Of a stretch of DNA of 34,442 bases, positions 21,213 through 28,870 are shown piece after piece. Each line of letters starts with the position of its first letter. Within the stretch, counting starts at the first letter, position 1. A model generated the notes under the pieces. The model was given only the letters and a program-made list of their open reading frames with translations. It made no database searches and was not told where the DNA came from. A program made the position numbers and the translations under genes. Source of the DNA: a virus; IMG/VR virus record IMGVR_UViG_3300046167_000189, positions 1-34,442 of that record, one strand, 5' to 3'.

Positions 21213-21382
21213 AGAATAAAACCAAACGCTGCGAGCTGTGTGTGCAGTTTATGGAGCGAGAGTTAAAGAGCGAGAGTATCTGCGACAAGTGTTTGTCTCT
21301 TATAGAAAAATACGATTCATTGTGGAGGTTTAGTGGTGATAGAGATAGCGTGCATCGCAATGGCGATCTACTTCGAGGCTAG
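21200..21382 (+). CDS. Second small zinc ribbon protein (paralogue of 18688)
   Basis: 60 aa, ATG 21200 with GAGGAA upstream. Zinc ligands C11, C14 (RCELCVQF) and C28, C31 (SICDKCLS), followed by IEKYDSLWR. As in the 18688 gene, the Leu-Trp-Arg codons (TTG TGG AGG) provide the Shine-Dalgarno for the next gene, again four bases before its start codon. The last 17 residues overlap the hydrolase gene. The matching layout indicates a duplication and supports both genes as real. Confidence 0.72.
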   Translation: MAQVKNKTKRCELCVQFMERELKSESICDKCLSLIEKYDSLWRFSGDRDSVHRNGDLLRG

Positions 21383-21731
21383 ATCAGAACCCCTCGAAGG
21401 GCAGGTGGCAGTGGCTAATACGATTATGAATAGAGTAGAAAGCCCCTACTTCCCCGACACTCCTTGCGAGGTCGTCAAGCAGGGTAGGTACTGGGCAGGT
21501 CATCCGCTAAGGAATCAGTGTCACTTTAGTTACTGGTGTGACGGGAAGCCTGAGAATATTAGAGACGAACAGGCTTACATCAAGGCATTATCTATAGCTG
21601 TCAATGCTGAGAAATTGTTTGATGTTACTTACGGGTCAACGTACTATCACCGTGATGACGTAAATCCCTATTGGTCAGACGGCTTAAGGCTAGTCAGGCA
21701 GATAGGAAGACACTTGTACTATCAGGGGTAG
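21333..21731 (+). CDS. SleB-type cell wall hydrolase
   Basis: 132 aa from GTG 21333 (a second GTG follows at 21336). The hydrolase_2 (SleB/CwlJ) core is complete: AIYFEARSEPLEGQVAVANT with catalytic Glu15, IMNRVESPYFP, CHFSYWCDGKP at 63-73, and STYYHRDDVNPYW at 102-114. The family cleaves peptidoglycan glycan strands. There is no signal peptide. It is the second murein enzyme of the phage, in the early block rather than with lysozyme. It may serve early lysis, virion entry or cell takeover. Start supported by TGGAGG, shared with the upstream zinc ribbon gene. Confidence 0.88.
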   Translation: MVIEIACIAMAIYFEARSEPLEGQVAVANTIMNRVESPYFPDTPCEVVKQGRYWAGHPLRNQCHFSYWCDGKPENIRDEQAYIKALSIAVNAEKLFDVTYGSTYYHRDDVNPYWSDGLRLVRQIGRHLYYQG

Positions 21732-21737
21732 AGCTGT

Positions 21738-21929
21738 ATGGGCAAAAAGACGCAAGATGATTATGTAGTACCCCTCGATGTTAGAAGGGCATTGAAGACG
21801 TACCCTGTCACTTCTCCGAGGTTCAGTCAGTTACTGCTTAAGATGCGGCATGACAACATGAGCCGCGAGGACAGTCTCAGGGCAGAAAAAACTTTACTCA
21901 GCCTCAAGTATGGATACCCATTCAAATGA
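21738..21929 (+). CDS. Unknown 63-aa protein
   Basis: Start ATG 21738, with a weak SD. Reads DYVVPLDVRRALKTYPVTSP and SREDSLRAEKTLLSLKYGYP. A basic, helical small protein with no motif. It overlaps NinG by four bases (ATGA). Function unknown; position suggests an accessory of the recombination genes. Confidence 0.65.
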   Translation: MGKKTQDDYVVPLDVRRALKTYPVTSPRFSQLLLKMRHDNMSREDSLRAEKTLLSLKYGYPFK

Positions 21930-22384
21930 AGCGAGGCACAGTGAGGCGTGAGAAGCGCAAGTCAAAGCCTAAGACCAAGACCTCGGCTCAGCTCAAGCAG
22001 GAATGCTACAAAGCTGTACAAAAATTAGCCAGACTCGCGGCAAGTGATGACAATGGCTACTGCTCTTGTGTGTCTTGTGGTGTGACTAAGCACTACAAAG
22101 ACATGCAGGGTGGACACTTCATCCCCAAAGGCAACTCATCCTACTGGTCTTTAGAGATAGAGAATGTTCATCCTCAGTGTCCTGCTTGTAATATGTGGGG
22201 CATGAAGCATGGCTCAGCAGCGCAGGAGTACACGCTGTTCATGGAGGATATGTACGGCAGGGACTTTGTTGAAGAGATGATCGCCATGAAAGCTACGCCG
22301 ATCAAAAGATACAAGGCAGACTACGAAGAGATACTGGCTGAGTTTAACAAGCTCATTGAGTACCACGAGAAGAGGGTCTGCTAA
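21926..22384 (+). CDS. ninG: NinG-like zinc HNH recombination protein
   Basis: 152 aa. Basic N-terminus (MKRGTVRREKRKSKPKTK), then the NinG core: CSCVSCG with Cys48 and Cys51, QGGHFIPKGNSSYWSLEIEN with His64, VHPQCPACN with His82, Cys85 and Cys88. The C-terminus is a long helix. In lambda, NinG (Rap) is a Holliday-junction endonuclease that helps recombination. Overlaps the upstream gene by four bases and the next by one. With NinB, ERF and YqaJ it completes the recombination set. Confidence 0.9.
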   Translation: MKRGTVRREKRKSKPKTKTSAQLKQECYKAVQKLARLAASDDNGYCSCVSCGVTKHYKDMQGGHFIPKGNSSYWSLEIENVHPQCPACNMWGMKHGSAAQEYTLFMEDMYGRDFVEEMIAMKATPIKRYKADYEEILAEFNKLIEYHEKRVC

Positions 22385-22611
22385 TGGATGACGAGCTAGT
22401 ATTTGTCTTTCAGATGATGAGTCTTGACGAGCTAGACGACTGGGTTAATGAGTTCGTCACTGAGTCAGAAGGCAGGGACAGGGATGCTATCTGTACCATG
22501 ACCTTCGCTATGGAGTCTATGTACTCCTTCATCGCAGACAGCGAAGAGAGAATGAACCAGTACAAGATATTTAAGTCACAGTTTAACCCCGAGCAGGAGT
22601 TGTTACATTGA
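22384..22611 (+). CDS. Acidic 75-aa protein
   Basis: Its ATG overlaps the NinG stop (TAATG). Very acidic, rich in Asp, Glu, Met and Phe (MDDELVFVFQMMSLDELDDW, EGRDRDAICTMTFAMESMYS). No motif. It sits before the DUF3310 gene, overlapping by four bases. Function unknown; the charge could mean a protein-binding inhibitor, but nothing supports this further. Confidence 0.75.
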   Translation: MDDELVFVFQMMSLDELDDWVNEFVTESEGRDRDAICTMTFAMESMYSFIADSEERMNQYKIFKSQFNPEQELLH

Positions 22612-22859
22612 AGTCAACCGACTACCAAGTGGCAGGCGACCACTACCAGAAGTTAAAGATACAGCCTGTGGAATACATCCTTGCTAATCAGCTAGGGTTC
22701 TGCGAGGGGGCTATCGTGAAGTACATCTCTCGATGGAGAGACAAAGGGGGAGTCGAGGACTTAAGAAAAATCAAACAGTTCTGCGAGTTCTTGATAGAAG
22801 AGGAGCTAAAGAATAAGCCCCTCCCCACTATGGAGGAGAGGCGTTTGCCGAGGAGTTAG
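22608..22859 (+). CDS. DUF3310 protein (putative nucleotide kinase-like family)
   Basis: 83 aa from TTG 22608 (overlapping TGA of the upstream gene; AGGAG about nine bases before). The DUF3310 pattern is clear: YQVAGDHYQKLKIQPVEYIL, NQLGFCEGAIVKYISRWRDK, GGVEDLRKIKQFCEFLIEEE. The family is very common in phages, often annotated as nucleotide kinase-like, with the role unproven. Last gene of the early block; its TAG overlaps the TAA of the late block's last gene. Confidence 0.9.
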   Translation: MKSTDYQVAGDHYQKLKIQPVEYILANQLGFCEGAIVKYISRWRDKGGVEDLRKIKQFCEFLIEEELKNKPLPTMEERRLPRS

Positions 22860-25666
22860 TCCCCCCTTCTTAGGTCTTCTATTCTTCGCTCTTCTCTAGC
22901 TCCGAGCATCCAGCTTTGGAACAAGTTTCCGAACACAGGAATAGTTCTAAATAGCTTGGAGTCTTCTGCGGATAAGTCTCCCTCTGCTGCATTGCTTAAG
23001 TCCTTAATCGCAGCATCTAATAAAGAAACTGGGGGCAGAAATATCTCTCCTAGCGCTGGAGTTATTGTTCGCTGTTTAGCAGACTTCTCCATAATGTATT
23101 GAGATGTACCAAAAATCTTAAATATGTTTGCTATAAACTGGTCGTCTACATCTTCAAGTTTTATTTCATCGCCTCTGCTTATCCAATCTTTCAGCTCCTG
23201 AACAGAGCCGCCAGCCAAAGGAATGATAGTAGAGAAGGCAATTAAATTTTTTGTGCCTTGCTTCATGTTCCCTTTTGCAAACTCTTGCAGTATCTCCCTT
23301 CGCATTACATCAAGCTGCTTCACAGTAAAAGACTTTAGTGCGTAGAAGACTCGACCGTTAGGGTGCTGAAGATATTTCAAAGGCATTTGCGACAAGGATA
23401 TAGGCTGAAAGTTTGCCAGCTCAGCAAACATTAGCATGTCTACATTCTCTGTTCTGTTGCCAGCTCTAAGATCATCTATCAGCGCAGGGAATTCATTGTC
23501 AAACGTGTCTCCGAATCTCTTGCGTAGATATTTAACTCCTGCTTCTGTCTGCGCCATCTTAGAAAACTTTCGGTAAGCGGCGTTCATTAAGGTTTCTTTA
23601 CCAAACCTATCAACCGCTTTGAATCCGCTAGCCCTAAATGTTCGGTCTAGCATGCGAGCCATTCTTCCGACAGTTCCCATTTCAGCAGACACAATGTTTT
23701 CTAGGTTTACATTCTTTAGCTTAAAAGTTTTTGTTCCTAGTGCAGAGCGCAAAGTATTTTCTAAACCAAACGCAAACACTGACATGCCAAGGTCTGCAAT
23801 CTGAGTAAGTGCAGACAAGGGGTTAGCGATAGTCATTTGATAGATTAAATTCTTTACTGCATTGGAGCTTCTTCCAGCTACCTTCTCTCCCATACCAAAG
23901 CGAGCATCAAGCAGCTCTCTTACCTTGTCTACATCTTCGGGCTTGAGCCTGCCAGAGGCAACCTCTTCAGCAACTATCTTGTCCGCAGAGTTATAGCTAT
24001 CAATGTGGGCAAAGCCTTTTTTGACAGCGTTCTTCTTGCCAAAGAAATTCATTCTCTCAGCACTACTCACTGCGCTTTCAATGTACTCGCGAATAGCTGC
24101 GTCTGACTTCTTGTAGTAAGGCATCATCTCGTCATCTACTGCGATGATCTTACGAGCCTTGGTAGTCTTAGATGTGAGAGAGTTTCCCTTCGGTCTTTCT
24201 CTCATGTACCTGCCGATTACATCTTCCATCTCTTCTACAGGAAGCTCGTCTATCGTTGTCAGCTTTAGCTTTCTCGCTCTTGCCTCTAGTCTTCGGGTAA
24301 CAGGCGCTTTGTCCTCTTTGCCCATGGCTGCTAGTAGCTGTTTGTAGTCAGCAACTTTTCGCGGAAAGAAGTTTTCAATCTTCTTGATCTTGATTCCAGC
24401 AGCTTCCATGTCTTTTTTAATTCGGCTTAAGGTGTCTACTGTCGCGTCAACAATCTCTGCTGCGTTGGCATCAAAGTCCAAAAGTATAGACTTAGCATCA
24501 TCAAACTGCCCATTGACTAAATGCTTGTTAACTTGGGCTTCTGTTTTGGCTGGAAGCGTTTCGATCAGCTTTGTAAAAGGCTGCACTTCCTCTTGGTATC
24601 TAGCAATCTTGACGGCAACTTTTGCGTCATGCTTTGCTAACCTACCTCCAAGTCTAGGCGATAGTCGTGATAGATCAGTTCCAACAATGCCAGCGAAGTC
24701 GCGAACCCCATCAAGCATAAACCCAAGCACCCCGCCTATAGCTGGGTTCATAGCGTTTCTCTGCTCTAGTTCTACCGCTGCTGCTTCAGCTCTAGTTGCT
24801 GGAATCTTTACGTTAAGAGTTGACTTGCCAACACTCTCTTCTACCTCTTCCGCAGTTAAGCCTGTGGCTTGTTTGATTGCAGGGAGTAGGTCTTTGAAGG
24901 TTTTAGCTTCACCTGCTGTTTCTGCCACAGCATCATTAACCGCAACCTGTATCTCGCGAACATTATCATCCGCTTTAGTTATTGCGGCAGGGCTTTGCTT
25001 GCCGACAAGGATTCGCTGAGCGCCTTTACCAAGTGTAGAAAAGGCTTTAACTGTAAGCGGAGCAGCTACAGCTCCGACCCCTGTAGCCAGAGCAGCCTGC
25101 TTCGGGTCTACCTTTGCGGTAGAGGCTAACTGATCCAGTACGTTGTACTCTAAGCCAAACGCTCCACCCAGCAAAGCGAGTCCTTTTGTTCCTAGCTTTG
25201 CAAGACCGCCGCCAAGAAGAGTTGTCGGGCTGAACATAGAGCCAGCTAGAGTTCCACCTAAGCCAGCAGCTCCGGTGCTTTGCTGTGAAGCAACAGGAAA
25301 CTGCTGCTCCAACTGCATCTCATCAATTCGCGAAAGGATTGCTGCCTTGTCTTCTTCGCTTGCGTTTACAAACTCTGAGCCATAAGCCTCTTCGGCTGGG
25401 ATGTATTCAAAACTTCCACCCACGCCAAAACCAAAAGTTCCTAGCCCAGCTTTAACCTGAAGTGTACGAGCAAGTAGGCCGACATCAGACTTTGATTTAG
25501 TAAACTCATAGCCAAATCTTGTCGCCGCACTAACTTCCTGCTCAGGTGCAGCTTCTTGAGGGGCTTCTCCGAGGGCAATACTTCTACCCTCGGGTGACAT
25601 TGCGTCTAAGTTCTTTTCAGACAGAGCTAAAAGGTCTTCGTTACTTAGCTTATCAAGATCAGACAT
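22856..25666 (-). CDS. Large internal virion (ejection) protein candidate
   Basis: 936 aa, the last and longest late gene. N-terminus polar (MSDLDKLSNEDLLALSEKNL). A Gly/Ala-rich hydrophobic part at about 132-172 (GLGGTLAGSMFSPTTLLGGG, LALLGGAFG) and another at about 190-205 could insert into membranes. The middle is helical and charged (IKKIENFFPRKVADYKQLLA); the C-terminal part has IAFSTIIPLAGGSVQELKDW and TIPVFGNLFQSWMLGAREER. This is the design of podoviral ejection proteins that leave the capsid with DNA. No lytic transglycosylase motif was seen. Function is inferred from position and composition. Confidence 0.8.
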   Translation of the reverse strand: MSDLDKLSNEDLLALSEKNLDAMSPEGRSIALGEAPQEAAPEQEVSAATRFGYEFTKSKSDVGLLARTLQVKAGLGTFGFGVGGSFEYIPAEEAYGSEFVNASEEDKAAILSRIDEMQLEQQFPVASQQSTGAAGLGGTLAGSMFSPTTLLGGGLAKLGTKGLALLGGAFGLEYNVLDQLASTAKVDPKQAALATGVGAVAAPLTVKAFSTLGKGAQRILVGKQSPAAITKADDNVREIQVAVNDAVAETAGEAKTFKDLLPAIKQATGLTAEEVEESVGKSTLNVKIPATRAEAAAVELEQRNAMNPAIGGVLGFMLDGVRDFAGIVGTDLSRLSPRLGGRLAKHDAKVAVKIARYQEEVQPFTKLIETLPAKTEAQVNKHLVNGQFDDAKSILLDFDANAAEIVDATVDTLSRIKKDMEAAGIKIKKIENFFPRKVADYKQLLAAMGKEDKAPVTRRLEARARKLKLTTIDELPVEEMEDVIGRYMRERPKGNSLTSKTTKARKIIAVDDEMMPYYKKSDAAIREYIESAVSSAERMNFFGKKNAVKKGFAHIDSYNSADKIVAEEVASGRLKPEDVDKVRELLDARFGMGEKVAGRSSNAVKNLIYQMTIANPLSALTQIADLGMSVFAFGLENTLRSALGTKTFKLKNVNLENIVSAEMGTVGRMARMLDRTFRASGFKAVDRFGKETLMNAAYRKFSKMAQTEAGVKYLRKRFGDTFDNEFPALIDDLRAGNRTENVDMLMFAELANFQPISLSQMPLKYLQHPNGRVFYALKSFTVKQLDVMRREILQEFAKGNMKQGTKNLIAFSTIIPLAGGSVQELKDWISRGDEIKLEDVDDQFIANIFKIFGTSQYIMEKSAKQRTITPALGEIFLPPVSLLDAAIKDLSNAAEGDLSAEDSKLFRTIPVFGNLFQSWMLGAREERRIEDLRRGD

Positions 25667-25674
25667 ACTAGCCT

Positions 25675-27510
25675 CTATCGTGGTGTTGGTAGGTTGTAGC
25701 GTTTCTTGTACTCAATAACCAAGTCAAGCAAAGCATTAGATGCCGAGTTAATATCCTTGCGAATAGCAGGAGGAACTTTCCCCAACTGCGCGTTCATCTC
25801 TCTAATATTTGCTTCGGCAGACTCAACCAATTGTAAGACATTCTCTCCGTCTTCTCGCGTGTTTGATTGCGCTTCAACTAAAGCGCCAACAATACCCGCT
25901 GTTGTGTCTAATACATTTTCAAAGCCAGCATCAACTGCTTCTTTCATTCTCTCGCTAGAGTTTAAGGTTCTAGTAATACCCTCAAAAGTTTTGACCATTG
26001 CAGAGGCTATGGCTGGAACACTCTTTAGCTTCTTCGCTAACTGAGGAAGAACAGGAAAGTCTAGCTTTTCCACAGCCTCAATGTAGTTATTAAAAGTAGC
26101 GGCATCTCTTTTTTCTGTAGGGCTTGCGTCTTGCGGAACTTCTGTAGTAGAGATTCTCCTAGCCGTTGTTACTATCCTGTCTAGTCCAGAGATTCCTTGT
26201 GTAACAGGCATAACTTTGTCTTTATCTACCATCATTGAGTCAACGACTTCCTTGAAAGGATAGTCGCTAAATGCGTTGCTACTAGCCTGATCAAAAGAAG
26301 TTCGATCTGCTTGTGGCTGCCCTTTAAACATATTGCCAAATCGCTCAAAGGCGTTAGACAGGTATGCTGAGTTAGACATAGGCATACTTGGGTCTGTAGC
26401 GTTTAAGTTTGCAGAAGACTCAGAAGAAGGTGATTGGTTTAATCTTCGCTGCAATGTTTCAAAAGCACTTGCCGCTCTTTCCTCAAGATCAATTTCAGAG
26501 CCAACGGTAGGCGTTTCTGTTTCAGTCCCAGCATTTGTTCTGCCAAGGTTAACCTCACCCATACCTCCTTCTTCGGGAGCATAGCCAAGCCTGCTATTAA
26601 TCTGCCTAAATTGAGAGTCGTTTATCGGAACAAGGCTTCTGAACCCGCCTTTCGGTAATGTTTGTACAGCTATATCAATAGCTTCGTCATAAAGCATCTC
26701 ATTATTGTGATAGGCACGAATAACCGCAGCTTCGTCTTTAATCATTTGTTCTGTATATTTATCTTCACCAAACCAGTCTGTGCCAAAGTACCCTGTGCCT
26801 TCTATTTTTTCTCTCAAAAGATTTTGAACAGCCTCATCTTCTTCCATGTACTCATTGACAATACCTTCTGTTGCGCCAGTAAATGGAGAGATAGCAGCAA
26901 TCTTTAATTTAGAGGCTTTTGCGGATGTATATTTTTCATTCAACTGAGCCATTTCCAGAGGCGTAATTGCTCCTGTAATGTATGCTTCTATGTCAGCGTC
27001 AGGCATTCCTGCTGCTTTGTATCTAAGCGCGTTAGCTTGGCGCGCTGCTACTTGAGCCTCTCTATCTTTACCAGATTGCTCTGCCTCTGCAAGCTGTAGC
27101 TCTTGTATTCTAATTGTTCTGTCTCGGTCTTCATTTTTCTGACGCAACTCTACAGCAGCTTGCCTTAACGCACTTGCTCTAATAGGGTCAATAGACTCAA
27201 CGGCGCGAGCCGCCTCAAGCAATCCTTGTGGAGTAGTTGTGTCTATATTTGCTAGTGACTCTTGCAGCTTCTCCCCTGTAGTCCGAGGGTCAATGCCGAT
27301 CATAGGCTGCACTGCCCTGCGGAGATTCTCTTGACGCTGTACGCCAAGCTGACCTGCTACCTGAGCAAGAGGTGCTGCTGCTCGGGTAAGACCTGTAAGC
27401 CCTGAAGACAGAAGCTGACCCTGAGCCATACCTTGTTGCAGTAGTTTTTGCTCGCGCTGCTCAGGAGTATCAATGATGTCCGCGAACAGGCTTTGAATGT
27501 TTATAGCCAT
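25675..27510 (-). CDS. Internal virion protein candidate, helical
   Basis: 611 aa, highly helical and Gln/Glu/Ala-rich (EQREQKLLQQGMAQGQLLSS, DRTIRIQELQLAEAEQSGKD). A Ser/Asn-rich disordered stretch occurs near residues 350-400. The C-terminal third is a helical bundle (AATFNNYIEAVEKLDFPVLP, ANIREMNAQLGKVPPAIRKD). It lies between two other late virion genes; the start ATG 27510 shares one base with the stop of the upstream gene (TAATG). Probably an inner core or ejection protein. No enzyme motif. Confidence 0.8.
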   Translation of the reverse strand: MAINIQSLFADIIDTPEQREQKLLQQGMAQGQLLSSGLTGLTRAAAPLAQVAGQLGVQRQENLRRAVQPMIGIDPRTTGEKLQESLANIDTTTPQGLLEAARAVESIDPIRASALRQAAVELRQKNEDRDRTIRIQELQLAEAEQSGKDREAQVAARQANALRYKAAGMPDADIEAYITGAITPLEMAQLNEKYTSAKASKLKIAAISPFTGATEGIVNEYMEEDEAVQNLLREKIEGTGYFGTDWFGEDKYTEQMIKDEAAVIRAYHNNEMLYDEAIDIAVQTLPKGGFRSLVPINDSQFRQINSRLGYAPEEGGMGEVNLGRTNAGTETETPTVGSEIDLEERAASAFETLQRRLNQSPSSESSANLNATDPSMPMSNSAYLSNAFERFGNMFKGQPQADRTSFDQASSNAFSDYPFKEVVDSMMVDKDKVMPVTQGISGLDRIVTTARRISTTEVPQDASPTEKRDAATFNNYIEAVEKLDFPVLPQLAKKLKSVPAIASAMVKTFEGITRTLNSSERMKEAVDAGFENVLDTTAGIVGALVEAQSNTREDGENVLQLVESAEANIREMNAQLGKVPPAIRKDINSASNALLDLVIEYKKRYNLPTPR

Positions 27511-28637
27511 TAGCTAGAGCCTCCACCTGTGTTAACCCAATTGAAAAAGTCATTCCATGTAGTTACATCACCGGAAGGACTAGCGTTTTGTGCTGCTGTT
27601 CGATTAATTAAAGGAGTTGCCGCTGTCGCAGCGTCAGTAATAAAGGACAAAGGATTACTGTTTCCTGAAGAATTTTGCTGTCCTGCTTGCTCGCCCTTCA
27701 ACAAATCAAACAGCCCTTGGAACTGCTGCTGACGGATAGCGTTAGCTAGTGCTTCGTAGCCAAGCTGAGCCTCTAGTCCTGATTCCGCGAGTTGCGAGCC
27801 AAGACCAAGAGCTGTGGCCTGCAATGCAGACTGTGTACGCTGTGCTTCTAACTGCGGCTGTAGTGAGGCAAGCAACTGATTCTGTGGCGCGTAACCTGTA
27901 GGTATAGACTGTAGACCTAGCTCGCCAAGGAGTCCTAGCCTAGCTCGTGTCTCACCTAAACCCGCGAGAGTCTGCTGTGATTGCAGCGCCTGTTCCTGAC
28001 GAGCCTGCTCCATCGCACTAACACCAAGACCTGCCTGCTGTTCTGCAATAGCCTTTTCTAGTGCCAACTGCTCAGGCGTACCGCCAAACATAGCAGTCCT
28101 AACACCTAGCCTACCCTGACCTGCTAAACGCTCTTCTAGCCCCAGCCTTGCACGTTCCTGCTCGGGTGTTATGGTAGCTTGTAGGCGATTAAAGATGTCC
28201 TGCTCGCGAGCCGCTCTTTGAGAGGGGTCTTGCGTCAGCATACCTATAACATTAGCCTGCTCTTGCGCTCGGGCTTCAGGGCTACCCAATGTTTCAAAGG
28301 CTCGTGTGCCAAAGCCTAATAGGTTTTCCTGTAGCTTCTGCTCAGTAGGGCTTAGAGCTGTGCCTAAACCCTGCTCAGTAATAGTAGCCCTAGCGCCTGT
28401 AGGAGTAGTCACAGTGAAAGGCTTGAACTCAGCCTGACGACCTATCTCTCCTAGCAAGCCACCTTCAGGAACTTGATAGTTCTGACCATAGATAGCAGTC
28501 GTCGCGTCTTTGCCTAACGCACTGATATCCTTAGCAATTTGACCTTGAGCTAATGCGCCGCCAATGCCTGACAGAAGATTACCTGTCTGACTTCCGGGCA
28601 AATTTTGAAAGAAATTTGAGATGTCATCGAATCCCAT
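27510..28637 (-). CDS. Internal virion or tail protein, Gln/Gly/Ala-rich
   Basis: 375 aa. N-terminus amphipathic (MGFDDISNFFQNLPGSQTGN), then long low-complexity helical parts with Gln, Ala, Gly and Leu (AIAEQQAGLGVSAMEQARQE). A Ser/Asn/Thr-rich tail ends VTTWNDFFNWVNTGGGSS. It resembles small ejection proteins of podoviruses. Overlaps neighbours by one base at each side. Function inferred from order. Confidence 0.78.
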   Translation of the reverse strand: MGFDDISNFFQNLPGSQTGNLLSGIGGALAQGQIAKDISALGKDATTAIYGQNYQVPEGGLLGEIGRQAEFKPFTVTTPTGARATITEQGLGTALSPTEQKLQENLLGFGTRAFETLGSPEARAQEQANVIGMLTQDPSQRAAREQDIFNRLQATITPEQERARLGLEERLAGQGRLGVRTAMFGGTPEQLALEKAIAEQQAGLGVSAMEQARQEQALQSQQTLAGLGETRARLGLLGELGLQSIPTGYAPQNQLLASLQPQLEAQRTQSALQATALGLGSQLAESGLEAQLGYEALANAIRQQQFQGLFDLLKGEQAGQQNSSGNSNPLSFITDAATAATPLINRTAAQNASPSGDVTTWNDFFNWVNTGGGSS

Positions 28638-28870
28638 TAGTAAGTACCTCCATCAATCGTGCCAACTGTGAAAGTACCACTCACTGTTAGGTCTGCCATT
28701 GTAGTTGAGCCTGTGAAAGTAGGACTCGCAGCGTCAGACTTCGTGGCTACGGCTACCTGAATCGCATCAAATTCAGCCCCAACCTCTGAGCCTTTGATTA
28801 CTTTGGCAGGGTTACCGCTAACCAAAGCGTCCTTGGCTGCGAAGTTAGTTAGTTTAGTATAGTTCGACAT
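28637..28870 (-). CDS. Short fibre-like tail protein
   Basis: 77 aa: NYTKLTNFAAKDALVSGNPA, KVIKGSEVGAEFDAIQVAVA, then the fibre repeat motif ASPTFTGSTTMADLTVSGTF with VGTIDGG. It is a common small podoviral protein whose second half looks like the fibre repeat. It may be a tail spike adaptor. It overlaps both neighbours by one base. It lies between the nozzle and the internal proteins. Confidence good for a fibre-related role. Confidence 0.8.
   Translation of the reverse strand: MSNYTKLTNFAAKDALVSGNPAKVIKGSEVGAEFDAIQVAVATKSDAASPTFTGSTTMADLTVSGTFTVGTIDGGTY

Noticed and set aside
24384-25019. A 211-aa plus-strand open frame
   Set aside because: Antisense to the 936-aa virion gene; Ser/Ala/Leu-rich composition is the reverse-complement shadow of Ala/Glu/Lys codons.
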